From Ilumatobacter fluminis (GTDB taxonomy: Bacteria; Actinomycetota; Acidimicrobiia; Acidimicrobiales; Ilumatobacteraceae): a stretch of 64,000 bases of DNA. Numbering within the stretch: the first letter of the stretch is position 1; each line of letters begins with the position of its first letter. The stretch spans positions 4,620,001 through 4,684,000 of the forward strand of contig NZ_SOAU01000001.1 in assembly GCF_004364865.1 (NCBI RefSeq). Reading direction: 5' to 3'. The notes beneath the pieces were generated by a model that ran no database searches, was not told where the DNA came from, and was given only the letters and a program-made list of their open reading frames with translations. A program made the translations under genes and the position numbers. Shown piece after piece: positions 32,812 through 42,553 of this stretch.

Positions 32812-33972
32812 TCAGCGTTCGAAGTTGTCGGGGATGAGGAGGTCGTCGGGGGACAGGTCGTCGATCGACGACCTGCCGAGGCCCAACATGGCCGAGTCGA
32901 TGCCCATCCGGAGGATGTCGAGCACGTTCTCGACGCCGGCCTGACCGTTGGCGGCGAGGCCCCACAGGTAGGCACGGCCGATCATCGTCGCCTTGGCGCC
33001 GAGCGCCAGTGCCTTCACGACGTCGCTGCCGCGGCGGATGCCGCCGTCCATCACGACGTCGACCTGGTCTCCGACCGCCGCGGCGATGCCGGGCAGCACC
33101 CGCATCGGCGACGGTGTGCCGTCGAGGTTGTTGCCGCCGTGGTTCGACACCGAGATGGCGGTCGCGCCGGCGTCGACCGCCCGCTTGGCCTCGTCGACGC
33201 GCATGATGCCCTTGACCATGAACTCGCCGCCCCACTGCTCGCGCAGCCAGGCGATGTCGTCCCACGTGGGCGGCGGCGTGCCCATCCAGGTGCCGTACGC
33301 CTCGAAGAACCCGGGCACGCGCTCACCGGGCTGGACGAAGTTCGGCACACCGAGACCGGGCAGCGCGCCCGTGCGCACCCACTCCCACAGCCACAGCGGC
33401 TTCACGGCCACTTCGGGTGCGTGCTTGGCCATCGTGCGCAGGCTCATGTCCTGCGGGATGTCGGGGCTGCCCCAGTCGCGGCTGTGCACGAACGACCAGT
33501 CGAGGGTGACGATCAGGCCGACCGCGCCGTTTGCCTTGGCACGGTCGAGCCGAGCCGCCATCGAGTCGCGATCGCCCGCCCAGTAGATCTGGAAGAACGT
33601 CTGCGGGTTCGCGGCGATGACCTCTTCGATCGGCTTGCTGGCGAACGACGACAGTCCCATCGCGATGCCGCGGGCGGCGGCCGCACGAGCCACGGCGACC
33701 TCACCGTCGGGATGGACGGCCTGCACGCCGGTCGGCGAGATCATCACCGGCATCGACAGCGGCTGGCCCATGACCTCGGTTGCCATGGCCCGTTCGGCCG
33801 GCTGACCGGCGGTGAGCGGCTTCACGCCGAGCTCGCGGAACGCCGCCTCGTTGTCGTCGAGCGTCTGGCCGCGCTCGGTGCCGGCGACGAGCGCCTTGTA
33901 GACCGAACGGGGGAGGAGCCGCTTCGCGCGCCGCTGCGCGACTGCGACCGATTCGAACCAGCTGTTGGGCAT
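32812..33972 (-). CDS. mftD: MftD-type FMN enzyme (pre-mycofactocin synthase homologue)
   Basis: A 386-residue FMN-dependent alpha-hydroxy-acid-oxidase-family protein. It follows mycobacterial MftD (Rv0694) closely through its length: an N-terminal SWFESVAVAQRRAKR, then ISPTGVQAVHPDGEVAVARA, ASKPIEEVIAANPQTFFQ, a SVSNHGGNNLDGTPSP active-site loop, DGGIRRGSDVVKALALG and GRAYLWGLAANGQAGVENVL. MftD converts the Val-Tyr-derived intermediate to pre-mycofactocin in redox-cofactor synthesis. No mftA, B, C, E or F gene is nearby; the neighbour is an AcuI-type reductase. It is either a detached mycofactocin gene or a repurposed paralogue. Assignment to the subfamily rests on remembered sequence, so an LldD-type lactate oxidase role remains possible. 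Confidence 0.8.
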   Translation of the reverse strand: MPNSWFESVAVAQRRAKRLLPRSVYKALVAGTERGQTLDDNEAAFRELGVKPLTAGQPAERAMATEVMGQPLSMPVMISPTGVQAVHPDGEVAVARAAAARGIAMGLSSFASKPIEEVIAANPQTFFQIYWAGDRDSMAARLDRAKANGAVGLIVTLDWSFVHSRDWGSPDIPQDMSLRTMAKHAPEVAVKPLWLWEWVRTGALPGLGVPNFVQPGERVPGFFEAYGTWMGTPPPTWDDIAWLREQWGGEFMVKGIMRVDEAKRAVDAGATAISVSNHGGNNLDGTPSPMRVLPGIAAAVGDQVDVVMDGGIRRGSDVVKALALGAKATMIGRAYLWGLAANGQAGVENVLDILRMGIDSAMLGLGRSSIDDLSPDDLLIPDNFER

Positions 33973-34075
33973 GGGCCGAGCGTAGGGGTGCCATCGCCCG
34001 GACCGGCAATCCGGGACCGGCGATCCGGGAGGGGCGATCGGTCGACCGGGTGGACCGCGGTCGTCGACGGGCTGG

Positions 34076-34474
34076 TCAGACCGGGATGATGCGGAGCAGG
34101 TGGTGCCAGCGGCACTCGGGGCACGCCTCGACGACGTAGGCGGTCATCTCACCGCCGTACTTGCGCAGCATGCGACGCAGATCGCGGATCTCCTTCGCCG
34201 TCGACACGCACTTGCCCGACGCCGGGAGCCGATGACCGAACACGTAGGTGACGATCGACAGCTTCGATTCTTCGCAGATCGGGCATTCGGCCGCCGTCTC
34301 GGTGCCGACGTTCCGGGCGGCACGGATGAGCTCGGGGTGGGCGTCGCACACCTCGGTGCGCGAGATGCGCCCCAGCCGCACCTGATTGATCAGCATCCGG
34401 CGTGCCAGCCGATGGTCGACGATGCCGCGTTGGGGCTGTTCGCCTCCACGCAACGCACCGACCGAGAAGCCCAT
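34076..34474 (-). CDS. DUF5318 zinc-ribbon protein
   Basis: A 132-residue soluble protein. After a short basic start (DHRLARRMLINQVRLGRISRTEVCDAHPEL) it has a Cys set in AECPICEESKL near residue 60 and CPECRW near 122, forming a probable zinc ribbon. This is the DUF5318 family, restricted to actinobacteria and of unknown role. The ATG at 34474 fits the family start. It is divergent from a secreted-protein gene. Confidence 0.82.
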   Translation of the reverse strand: MGFSVGALRGGEQPQRGIVDHRLARRMLINQVRLGRISRTEVCDAHPELIRAARNVGTETAAECPICEESKLSIVTYVFGHRLPASGKCVSTAKEIRDLRRMLRKYGGEMTAYVVEACPECRWHHLLRIIPV

Positions 34475-34581
34475 ACATCGAGCATAGATGCTCCCGCCCG
34501 ACCTGCCTCCGGCGCACCCACGCGCCCGCCCGTCGAGCGCCGGCGGCCGCCCTCCGCCCGCCTTGTTAAGGTGCAACGCCA

Positions 34582-35841
34582 ATGGGCGGACGACTTCGGC
34601 GGAAGCGACTGCGCGGTGCGGCGATCCTCACCGTCGTCGCGGGACTGTTGGTGGCGGCGACACCGCGCGTCGACGCGAGCACCGACGAACCGGCGGTCGA
34701 GACGTTCCCGCTCGAGGTCGGACCGTGGCTGGCCGTCGGCTACGCGTTCGGTGCAGCCACGGCAACGCAAGACGGCATCACGATCACCTGGGACGGCAGC
34801 ATCCCCGCCGACTTCGAGTTCAGCGTGTTCGACGACGACACCGCCGAGGGCACCTGGGCGCACCAGGGCGAGGCGACGATGGAGTTCTCCGGATCCGCGG
34901 GTGGGGCGACGCTGTCCGCCGTCGCCGACCTCACGTTCGCCGGTGGTGGTCCGATCGGGGGCAGCAACGAGCAACTGGTGCTCAGCGGCAACTCGTCGAC
35001 GACCGGCCAGGTCCGGGTCGACGTCGCCGGCGCCGCACGGTCGATGTCGATCGACAATGCGAACACGATCAGCCCCATCGCGCTGGAGGTCGAGTCGACG
35101 ACGTGCGACGAGGCCTACGGCCGTTGGGCGTACGCCGTCGAGCAGGAGTTCGACACCCTCGGATGGGACGCGACGTTCGACGGCTACTGGTTCGGCTATC
35201 GACAGTCGGCCGAGGTGACCGACGGGATCGACCAGCTCCTCGACGCCGCAACCGTCGACGGCGCCGATGTCACGAGCCGCGCCAAGATCCTCGAACTCGC
35301 CGCCAGCCTCCTGCAGGAGTACAACTCGTTCGCCGGGGCGGGCAGCTGGACCTTCGACCAGGTCGCGTCGCTCGGCGCCCGGACTGAGGCCGTCCTCACG
35401 ACCTTGCGCAACCTGTCGGAGTGCGACCGACGGCTCTACGGACCCGACAACGTCGAGACCTTCATCAACGGGCTGACGTTCGTCATCCAGAACCTCATCA
35501 TCTCGACCGCCGGCCAGGACGCCATGACGTCGACCCAGTTCCAGCACCTCGTCCACCTCGGGGTCCGCAACGCCGCGATCGGTCCGGGCTCGCCGAACCC
35601 CTTCTACGCCGACGCCGCCCTCAACACCCTCATCGACGGTGGGAGCCGGATCCTCGCCGCCAACGTCGACCCGGCCGACGGGCTGATCGCGATCAACGAC
35701 GACACCCGCCGCGTGATGGCGATCGGGGCGGCGATGGGGTGGACGTACGAGGTCGACGGCGTCCCGTACGACGCCCGCGCCGTGTACCAGACCGACCTGG
35801 GCGAGAGCTGGGAAGGCGCCGTGCCGGGAGCGGACGAGTGA
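34582..35841 (+). CDS. Secreted protein of unknown function
   Basis: A 419-residue exported protein. A basic N-terminus with a hydrophobic core and Ala-Ser-type cleavage region (about residues 1-32) forms a signal peptide. Residues 40-170 are predicted beta-rich (repeated short strands with Gly/Thr), and residues 175-410 mainly helical with two conserved-looking Cys (STTCDEAYG and LSECDRRLYG). No family recognised. Its last codons overlap the following lipoprotein gene by four bases, so the two proteins probably work together outside the cell. Confidence 0.75.
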   Translation: MGGRLRRKRLRGAAILTVVAGLLVAATPRVDASTDEPAVETFPLEVGPWLAVGYAFGAATATQDGITITWDGSIPADFEFSVFDDDTAEGTWAHQGEATMEFSGSAGGATLSAVADLTFAGGGPIGGSNEQLVLSGNSSTTGQVRVDVAGAARSMSIDNANTISPIALEVESTTCDEAYGRWAYAVEQEFDTLGWDATFDGYWFGYRQSAEVTDGIDQLLDAATVDGADVTSRAKILELAASLLQEYNSFAGAGSWTFDQVASLGARTEAVLTTLRNLSECDRRLYGPDNVETFINGLTFVIQNLIISTAGQDAMTSTQFQHLVHLGVRNAAIGPGSPNPFYADAALNTLIDGGSRILAANVDPADGLIAINDDTRRVMAIGAAMGWTYEVDGVPYDARAVYQTDLGESWEGAVPGADE

Positions 35842-36428
35842 CCGCCCGACGCCTCGTGGCGGCCGCCGCTGCGCTGCTGCTCGTCGCCGGCTGCGCGTCC
35901 GGCGACGACGACACGGCGACCGACGGCGACACGACCTCCGACGGCGACACGACCACCGTCGTGGACACGGCGGCGGACGACAGCCCCGACGACACGAGCG
36001 CCGTCACCACGCCGGCCGACACCGACTCGACCGCCGCGACGACCGAGCCTGCGTCGCCCGCCACCACCGCCCCGACGGCGACCACACAGCCCATCGCCAC
36101 CACGGTGCCGCCCGAACCGTTCTACGGCGACTTCGAGGTCGTCATCGCACAGCACACCCCGGAATCGGGCGGCGGGCTCCGACCACGCCTGATCTGGGAT
36201 GCGGTCGACGGCGCCGATCACTACGCCGTCTACCTCTACGCACCGTCCGGCGAGGCGTATTGGGCGTGGCGAGGACGCGAGACCGAGGTGTTCGTGGGCG
36301 GCGCGACCCAACTGGCCGACGGGTCACCCGGACCCAGCGTCTCCGACGGCATGAGTTGGGCGGTCGTCGCGTACGACGCCGATCTCCTTCCCGTGGCCGC
36401 CAGCCCGATGCGTTCCATCACACCCTGA
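35838..36428 (+). CDS. Secreted lipoprotein, coupled to the preceding gene
   Basis: A 196-residue lipoprotein. GTG at 35838 overlaps the upstream stop (GTGA). The signal peptide ends in the lipobox VAGC at about residues 16-19. A long Asp/Thr/Ala linker (about 20-90) precedes a C-terminal domain with ISxxPRLIWDAVDGADHYAVYLYAP-like strands, reminiscent of a fibronectin III-type fold (conserved Trp, then Tyr-x-Val-Tyr). Function unknown. Confidence 0.8.
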   Translation: MTARRLVAAAAALLLVAGCASGDDDTATDGDTTSDGDTTTVVDTAADDSPDDTSAVTTPADTDSTAATTEPASPATTAPTATTQPIATTVPPEPFYGDFEVVIAQHTPESGGGLRPRLIWDAVDGADHYAVYLYAPSGEAYWAWRGRETEVFVGGATQLADGSPGPSVSDGMSWAVVAYDADLLPVAASPMRSITP

Positions 36429-36489
36429 GCCCGTCACCCCGCAGCGAGCGATCCCGTCCGAACCGGGCGAGATCCGGCAAACTGGTGCC

Positions 36490-37083
36490 GTGACCACGTC
36501 AGTGATCAGATTCGGCCGAGACATCCCGACCGACGCAGAGCTGCGCGTCTGCGGCGACATCGGCGACGGCAAGCGCGCACTCGAACTCGGCGTCAGCCGC
36601 GAACAGAACGCCTTGGCGTTCGCATCGTGCGGCGCCCGATCGATCGCCGTCGATCCCGACGAGTCGAAGATCGAGGCGTTGCGCAGCGCTGCCGCCGAGG
36701 CGGAGGTGACCGTCCAGGGCATCACGACCGAGCTCGCCGACCTCGGCGCGATCAGCAGCGCGTCGCTCGACCTCGTGGTGGCCAACCACTCGCTCCTCGA
36801 CGTCGACGACCTGGGCCGCTTGCTGCGCCAGGTGCACCGGGTGATGCGATCGGGCAAGCCGTTCGTGATCGCCGTGCCGCACCCGTTCGCCCGGGTCTAC
36901 ACGACCGACGAGATGGGTTCGAAGGTGCATCCGTACGGCACCGTGGGTCGCACGATCGGCGACTGGTTCATCCATCTGGCGCGCTCCAACTTCCGAGTCG
37001 ACCAGATCCTCGAACTGGGTGTCAGCGAGATCAGCCCGGTGCCGACCACCCTGATCCTGCGGGCGGTCAAAGAAGGCGACTGA
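36490..37083 (+). CDS. Class I SAM-dependent methyltransferase
   Basis: A 197-residue Rossmann-fold methyltransferase. The SAM-binding motif I is ALELGVSREQNALAFASCGA near residue 33, with an acidic strand end VDPDESKIEAL. Motif IV is LDLVVANHSLLDVDDL near 96. It lacks any extra substrate domain, so the target cannot be named. The start is GTG at 36490. It stands alone between a lipoprotein gene and the DUF2252 gene. Confidence 0.85.
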   Translation: MTTSVIRFGRDIPTDAELRVCGDIGDGKRALELGVSREQNALAFASCGARSIAVDPDESKIEALRSAAAEAEVTVQGITTELADLGAISSASLDLVVANHSLLDVDDLGRLLRQVHRVMRSGKPFVIAVPHPFARVYTTDEMGSKVHPYGTVGRTIGDWFIHLARSNFRVDQILELGVSEISPVPTTLILRAVKEGD

Positions 37084-37167
37084 CACTCGGCACGTCCCCA
37101 TCGTGGACGTGAGTTCGGGACCAACGGCCCGTCGACGGGCAGTCCGGCGACGCAGTACCGTCGAGCC

Positions 37168-38604
37168 GTGACCAACCAACTCCCGGCCCCGGTCACCCCC
37201 CGAACCGGACGATCCCACGAGTCGGCGGGCGACGCCGTCCGCCGATCCGCCACGACCACGGCGTCCGACCGACGCTCGTTCGGTGTCGAACGCCGACGCG
37301 ACGTCCCGCTCGACGAGCACGCACGAGTCCCGACCGAACGCGGCGATCCCGTCGCGATCCTCGCCGGGCAGGACACGAACCGACTCGCCTCCCTCGTCCC
37401 GATCCGCCACGGCCGCATGAGCGCCAGCGCGTTCACGTTCTACCGCGGGGCAGCGGCCGTCATGGCCGACGATCTCTCGACGGTCCCGTCGAGCGGGCTG
37501 TGGGTCCAGCTGTGCGGCGACGCCCACCTGTCGAACTTCGGCGTGTTCAACGGGCCCGACCGCCGACTGGTGTTCGATGTCAACGACTTCGACGAGACGC
37601 TGCCCGGTCCGTTCGAGTGGGACGTCAAACGACTGGCCGCCTCGATGGTCGTCGCCGCCCGCGCCAACGAGCTCGGCGAGAGCAAGGCCCGCCGCGCCGC
37701 GCTCGCCGCCGTCGCCGGCTACCGCGACGCGATCGCGAAGCTCGCCGTCGTCGACCCGCTCGAGCTCTACTACTTCCGCCTCGAGGTCGACGAGATCATC
37801 GCCCGGTTGCGCTCGGAGGGTCGCAAACACGCCGACAAGCTGATCGGCAAGGCTCGCAAGAAGAACAGTCTGCGTGCCGTGTCGAAGCTCACGAACGAGG
37901 TCGACGGTCGCCTCCGCTTCGTCGACGACCCGCCGCTCGTCGAACGACTGCCCGACCTCGACGACGACGAACGCGACGACATCCGATCGTTCTTCGAGCA
38001 GTACCTCGCCACGCTGCCGCTCTCGCGCCGTCGGGTCCTCGAGCGCTACCGGACCGTCGACGTCGCCCGCAAGGTCGTCGGGGTCGGCAGTGTCGGCACT
38101 CGCTGCCTGATCTTGCTGTGCACCACCGCCGACGGCGACCCGCTGGTGCTGCAGTTCAAGGAGGCGACGGCGTCGGTGCTCGAACCGGCCCTCGAACCGA
38201 GCGCGTTCGACACCGCCGGTGAACGCGTCGTACAGGGGCAGCGCCTCATGCAGGCCGCCGGCGACGTCTTCCTCGGCTGGTCGCGGTTCACCTACACGAG
38301 CACCGGCCAGACCGCCGACTTCTACTTCCGGCAACTCTGGGACGGCAAGGGATCGTGGCCGATCGAGGAACTCGGCGGCAAAGCACTCCGCATCTACGGC
38401 GACCTGTGCGGTCGGACCCTCGCGGTCGCCCACGCACGCACCGGTGACGCCGCAGCGATCACCGGGTACCTCGGCGACGACGCGACCTTCGACGAGGCGG
38501 TCGCCGACTTCTCCGAGCGCTACGCCGATCTCACCGACGACGACCACCGTCGCCACCTGGCGGCGATCGACGACGGCACGATCGACGCGGTCCGCGACAT
38601 CTGA
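37168..38604 (+). CDS. DUF2252 protein (kinase-like fold, unknown substrate)
   Basis: A 478-residue cytosolic protein of the DUF2252 family. Hallmarks are MSASAFTFYRGAAAVMADDL, GDAHLSNFGVF near residue 115 followed by FDVNDFDETLPGPFEWD, and LQFKEA near 331. The fold is related to aminoglycoside-phosphotransferase-type kinases, with GDAHLSNF corresponding to the HGDxxxxN loop and DVNDFDE to the metal-binding Asp. The substrate is not known. The start is GTG at 37168. A strong convergent terminator follows. Confidence 0.9.
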   Translation: MTNQLPAPVTPRTGRSHESAGDAVRRSATTTASDRRSFGVERRRDVPLDEHARVPTERGDPVAILAGQDTNRLASLVPIRHGRMSASAFTFYRGAAAVMADDLSTVPSSGLWVQLCGDAHLSNFGVFNGPDRRLVFDVNDFDETLPGPFEWDVKRLAASMVVAARANELGESKARRAALAAVAGYRDAIAKLAVVDPLELYYFRLEVDEIIARLRSEGRKHADKLIGKARKKNSLRAVSKLTNEVDGRLRFVDDPPLVERLPDLDDDERDDIRSFFEQYLATLPLSRRRVLERYRTVDVARKVVGVGSVGTRCLILLCTTADGDPLVLQFKEATASVLEPALEPSAFDTAGERVVQGQRLMQAAGDVFLGWSRFTYTSTGQTADFYFRQLWDGKGSWPIEELGGKALRIYGDLCGRTLAVAHARTGDAAAITGYLGDDATFDEAVADFSERYADLTDDDHRRHLAAIDDGTIDAVRDI

Positions 38605-38650
38605 CGAAACGGTGGAATCGCGCACCGGAGCGGGTCGGACGGCGGAGCCT

Positions 38651-38684
38651 GCGGGTGAGCGTGAGGGGGTTTGCGCTCACCCGC
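38651..38684. terminator. Convergent terminator
   Basis: An 11-base stem GCGGGTGAGCG (38651-38661) with CGCTCACCCGC (38674-38684) and a 12-base loop containing GGGGGTTT. It lies between the DUF2252 gene (plus) and the GGDEF-EAL gene (minus). Confidence 0.75.
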
Positions 38685-38784
38685 CGGCTCGACGCCTGAC
38701 GACCAACCTACGGGCCGGATCCGACGCGCGTGTTTCGTCCCGGTGAACTCTCGCGCCGATGTGGCGAGGGTCACGCAGGCGTCG

Positions 38785-40944
38785 TCAGACGCCGGCGCGT
38801 TCCGACTCGATGAGCGCGGCCGGACGGGGCCGGCCGAACAGGTATCCCTGCCCCTTGTCGCACCCGAGTTCGCGCAGCCGGTTCAGCTGCAGGGGCGACT
38901 CGATGCCTTCGGCCACGACACTCAACCCGAGTGACTGTCCGAGCCGGACGACCGCCTCGACGATCGTCGAGTCCTCCTGCTCGATGCCGAGCCCGGCGAC
39001 GAACGAGCGGTCGATCTTGATCGTCTCCACCGGGAACCGCTTCAGGTACGTGAGCGACGAGTAGCCGGTGCCGAAGTCGTCGACCGACAGGTGCAGGCCC
39101 AGGCTGCGCAGCTCACGCAACGCCACGCTGGCCGCTTTCACATCGGAGAGCAGCGCGGTCTCGGTGATCTCCAGCCACACCTTGTCGGCGTCGGTGCCGG
39201 TCTCGGCGAGCGCCTCCGACACGGTGTCGAAGAAGCCGGGGTCGACGAGCTGGCGGGTGCCGACGTTCACCGACAGATAGCAGTCGGCGAAGGGCAGGTC
39301 GGACGCCTGCCACGCCGCCAGCTGCGCGAGCGAGTCGCGCAGGATCCGGTTGCCGAGATCGGTCAGCAGTCCCGACTCCTCGGCCAACGGGAGGAACTCA
39401 CCCGGTGGCAGCAGACCGCGGTCGGGGTGCAGCCATCGGCACAGCACCTCGTACCCCTGGATGCGACCCGACGGCAGGTCGACGATCGGCTGGAAGTACG
39501 GCACGATCTCGCCGCGCTCGATCCCGCGTCGCAGCTCGCCCGTCGTCTTGAGCGCCTTCACGCCGGTCACGTGGCTGCCGGCCTCGAACGCCTCGACGCA
39601 GTCGCGGCCACGAGCCTTGGCCCGGTACATGGCGGCGTCGGCGTCGCGCAGCATGTCGTTCGGTGACATGCCGACCTCGTAGTTGGTCGAGTACCCGATC
39701 GAGGCGGTGACGTACAGGTCGTGCTCGTCGATCGTGACCGGCGGATGTACCGCACGTCGGAGCCGCTCGGCAACGTCGACCGGCTCGCCGCGCAGCATCA
39801 CGACGAACTCGTCGCCGCCGAAGCGGGCGAGCACGTCGTCGTCACGCAACGCCGACGAGAGACGCCGGGCGATCTCGCGGATCAGCTGGTCGCCGACCTC
39901 GTGCCCCAGGCTGTCGTTGACGACCTTGAACTGGTCGACGTCGACGAACAGCACCGCCACGTCGTTGATCTCGGCGGTCGCCAACCGGTCGGCGAGCTTG
40001 TGCATCATGAACGACCGGTTGGGTAGCCCCGTCAGTTCGTCGTGACGTGCCGCGTACCGGAGCTGGGCGGCGGCGCGGCGCTGCTCGGTGACGTCCTCGA
40101 CATGGGTGATCGCCAGCATCTGGCCGTCGTCCTCGGTGGTCGACACCCTGGTGCGGGCCCACACGAACTCGCCGTCACGTCGGCGGTACCGCTGGTCGAT
40201 CCGGAACGAGTCGACGATGCCGAGTTCGAGCCGGGCGCGATGCGGCTGCGCCGCACGCACGTCGTCGGGATGGGTGAACTCGCGCAGGGTGCAGCCGACC
40301 AACTCGTTGACGTCGTAGCGGAGCATGTCGGCGAGCGACTGGTTGGCGTCGACGATGCGCCCGTCGTCGAGCCGCACCAGGGCCATCCCGGTCGGTGCCG
40401 ACTGGAACGCCTGATGGAACCGCTTGCGCGCCTGGCTCAGCTCGCGGGCCTGCTGCTCGCGTTCGGAGATGTCGCGGAACCGCACGACGAGACGCGACTC
40501 CTGATCGAACACGGTGGTCTGACGCGGCAGGTGGAACGACGCCTCGATCACGGCGCGTTCGGTCGCGCCGGTGTGGACCTGCATCTGGATCGGCTCGACG
40601 TCGTCGCCGGTGAAGGCACGCTGCAATCCGGCGAGCAGGTCGGCCTGATCATCGGTCTCGACGTAGTCGGCGAGGTGGGTGTCGACCATCGCCCGACGAG
40701 TCAGGTCGAACATCGCGAGCGCAGCGGCGTTGGTCGAGCGGACGATGCCGTCACGGTCGACGAGCATCACCGCCTCGGGCAGTTCGTCGAGCAGGCGTCG
40801 CACCTCGGCCTCGGCCGATTCGACCACGGCGAGCTGCCGGTTCATCCGAACCGTCTGACGCCGCGTGTTCCAGACGCTCGCCGAGAGCGCCAGCACCGAG
40901 ACGGTGCCGATGACGACCAGGGTGGTGTCAGCGCTCAGGTTCAC
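38785..40944 (-). CDS. PAS-PAS-GGDEF-EAL cyclic-di-GMP protein
   Basis: A 719-residue protein. An N-terminal hydrophobic segment (about residues 6-25) anchors it. Two PAS domains follow (about 45-150 and 175-295). The diguanylate cyclase domain has an intact GGDEF near 375, preceded by the RDDD inhibitory site. The phosphodiesterase domain (about 470-715) has EVL instead of EAL in YEVLCRW, with intact DDFGTGYSS and an AEGIES Glu, so hydrolysis is likely. The protein may synthesise or degrade c-di-GMP depending on PAS input. It is the only c-di-GMP gene in the window. The last residues lie near a terminator shared with DUF2252. Confidence 0.93.
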   Translation of the reverse strand: MNLSADTTLVVIGTVSVLALSASVWNTRRQTVRMNRQLAVVESAEAEVRRLLDELPEAVMLVDRDGIVRSTNAAALAMFDLTRRAMVDTHLADYVETDDQADLLAGLQRAFTGDDVEPIQMQVHTGATERAVIEASFHLPRQTTVFDQESRLVVRFRDISEREQQARELSQARKRFHQAFQSAPTGMALVRLDDGRIVDANQSLADMLRYDVNELVGCTLREFTHPDDVRAAQPHRARLELGIVDSFRIDQRYRRRDGEFVWARTRVSTTEDDGQMLAITHVEDVTEQRRAAAQLRYAARHDELTGLPNRSFMMHKLADRLATAEINDVAVLFVDVDQFKVVNDSLGHEVGDQLIREIARRLSSALRDDDVLARFGGDEFVVMLRGEPVDVAERLRRAVHPPVTIDEHDLYVTASIGYSTNYEVGMSPNDMLRDADAAMYRAKARGRDCVEAFEAGSHVTGVKALKTTGELRRGIERGEIVPYFQPIVDLPSGRIQGYEVLCRWLHPDRGLLPPGEFLPLAEESGLLTDLGNRILRDSLAQLAAWQASDLPFADCYLSVNVGTRQLVDPGFFDTVSEALAETGTDADKVWLEITETALLSDVKAASVALRELRSLGLHLSVDDFGTGYSSLTYLKRFPVETIKIDRSFVAGLGIEQEDSTIVEAVVRLGQSLGLSVVAEGIESPLQLNRLRELGCDKGQGYLFGRPRPAALIESERAGV

Positions 40945-41016
40945 GTGACGAGGTTAGGGCCGCGCGCCGGGTGAGATCGGGGATAGCAGTGTGATCAGGT
41001 TCGACGACGGGCCGTG

Positions 41017-42438
41017 TCAGGAACGGGCGGCCCACCACTCGTCGAGGCGTCGGGTGACCTCGTCCTCACCGAGGATCCCCTCGTCGAGGCGGATGTCGAG
41101 GAGGAACTGGAGCGCCTCGCCGACCTCACGACCGGGGCCGATGCCGAGATGGTCCATCACGGCCTTGCCGTCGAGCTCGGGTCGGATCTTGGCGATCTCC
41201 TCGGCCTCGGCGAGTTCGGCGATGCGCTCCTCGAGATCGTCCATCCGCTTCGACAAGGTGCGGGCCTTGCGCTCGTTGCGGGTCGTGCAGTCGCAACGCG
41301 TCAGGACGTTCAGCTCGTGGAGCAGGTCGCCGGCGTCGCGCACGTACCGTCGCACGGCCGCATCGCTCCACCCCAGGCGGTACGTGTGGAATCGGAGATG
41401 CAGCGCGACCAGCTCGGTCACGGCGGCGACGTCGTCGTTCGAGTAGCGCAGCGCCGTCATCCGCTTCTTGGTCATCCGCGCACCGACCGCGTCGTGGTGG
41501 TGGAACGTGGTGCCCTTGCCCTCGAGATAGCCGCGGGTGCGCGGCTTGCCGATGTCGTGGAACAGTGCTGCGAGGCGAACCAGCCGGAAGTCGAACTCGG
41601 GCCGGTCGTCGGGCTGCTCGTGCGGCGGCCGGACGTTCTCGACGACCGCGATCGAGTGGGTGAGGACGTCCTTGTGACGATGGATCGGATCGTGCTCGAG
41701 GCGCATCGCCGACAGCTCCGGCAGGAACTCGTCGGCGAGACCGGTGTCGTGCAGGAACCAGAGCCCCGCCGCGGGATGGTCGACGGTGATCAGCTTGTCG
41801 AACTCGTCGCGAATGCGCTCGGCCGACACGATCTCCATCCGTGCGCGCATCGTCTCGACGGCCGCGACGAGTTCGTCGGTCGGTGTCAGTTCGAACCGGG
41901 CGATGAACCGGGCGGCGCGCAGCATGCGGAGCGGGTCGTCGCTGAAGCTGATGTCGGGGCCGAGCGGGGTACGCAGCACCCGCTGCATCAGATCGGCTGC
42001 TCCGCCGTGCGGATCGACGAGGGTGGGGGTGGCGCCGCCGGTCAGCTCGAGCGCCATCGCGTTGATCGTGAAGTCGCGTCGGGCGAGGTCGGTCTCGATG
42101 TCGTCGGAGTAGGTGACGTGGGGCTTGCGCGAGTCGTCGGCGTAGATCTCGGCCCGGAACGTCGTGATCTCGTAGGTGCGGTCGCCGAACTTGGCGCCGA
42201 TCGTGCCGAACCGCTCCCCCTGTGTCCAGATCGCGTCGGCCCATCCCTCGATGCACGCCTTGATGGCATCCGGTCGGGCGTCGGTCGTCAGGTCGAGGTC
42301 GAAGTCGCTCCGCCCGGTGTCGACGAGCAGGTCGCGGACCGTTCCGCCCACCAGGTAGAGCCGATGACCCGCCTGCTCGAACCGTTCGGCGACGGGTCGG
42401 AGTTCGTCGAGAACAGGGGCGAAGCGGTCCGGGATCAT
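41017..42438 (-). CDS. cca: CCA-adding tRNA nucleotidyltransferase with HD domain
   Basis: A 473-residue class II nucleotidyltransferase that adds the 3' CCA to tRNAs. The catalytic LVGGTVRDLLVDTGRSDFDLD is near residue 30, with the DxD metal pair in the last four residues. A template segment ERFGTIGA and a DLARRDFTINAMAL motif follow. An HD domain (ALFHDIGKPRTR near 288, HHHDAVG near 310) supplies extra phosphohydrolase activity in relatives. None of the four tRNAs here encodes CCA. In mycobacteria this gene opens the same conserved block that leads to dnaA. Confidence 0.96.
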   Translation of the reverse strand: MIPDRFAPVLDELRPVAERFEQAGHRLYLVGGTVRDLLVDTGRSDFDLDLTTDARPDAIKACIEGWADAIWTQGERFGTIGAKFGDRTYEITTFRAEIYADDSRKPHVTYSDDIETDLARRDFTINAMALELTGGATPTLVDPHGGAADLMQRVLRTPLGPDISFSDDPLRMLRAARFIARFELTPTDELVAAVETMRARMEIVSAERIRDEFDKLITVDHPAAGLWFLHDTGLADEFLPELSAMRLEHDPIHRHKDVLTHSIAVVENVRPPHEQPDDRPEFDFRLVRLAALFHDIGKPRTRGYLEGKGTTFHHHDAVGARMTKKRMTALRYSNDDVAAVTELVALHLRFHTYRLGWSDAAVRRYVRDAGDLLHELNVLTRCDCTTRNERKARTLSKRMDDLEERIAELAEAEEIAKIRPELDGKAVMDHLGIGPGREVGEALQFLLDIRLDEGILGEDEVTRRLDEWWAARS

Positions 42439-42553
42439 GGCCCGACCAGGCTAACGAGCCGACGGCAGGCCAGGCACGAACGACCCATGATCACGAGGTG
42501 ACGCAGGCGGGGCGCCCAGGAAAACGCTCGTCGAGCGGACTACCGTTTCGCGC

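Noticed and set aside
36499-38625. A 708-codon open frame on the minus strand
   Set aside because: It lies opposite two well-supported plus-strand genes (methyltransferase and DUF2252) and has no family features; GC-rich third positions leave long open frames on the opposite strand.
40936-40948. A TTCACGTGA match near the GGDEF-EAL start resembling parS
   Set aside because: Only the central bases match; the outer AAACA/TGTTT halves are missing.
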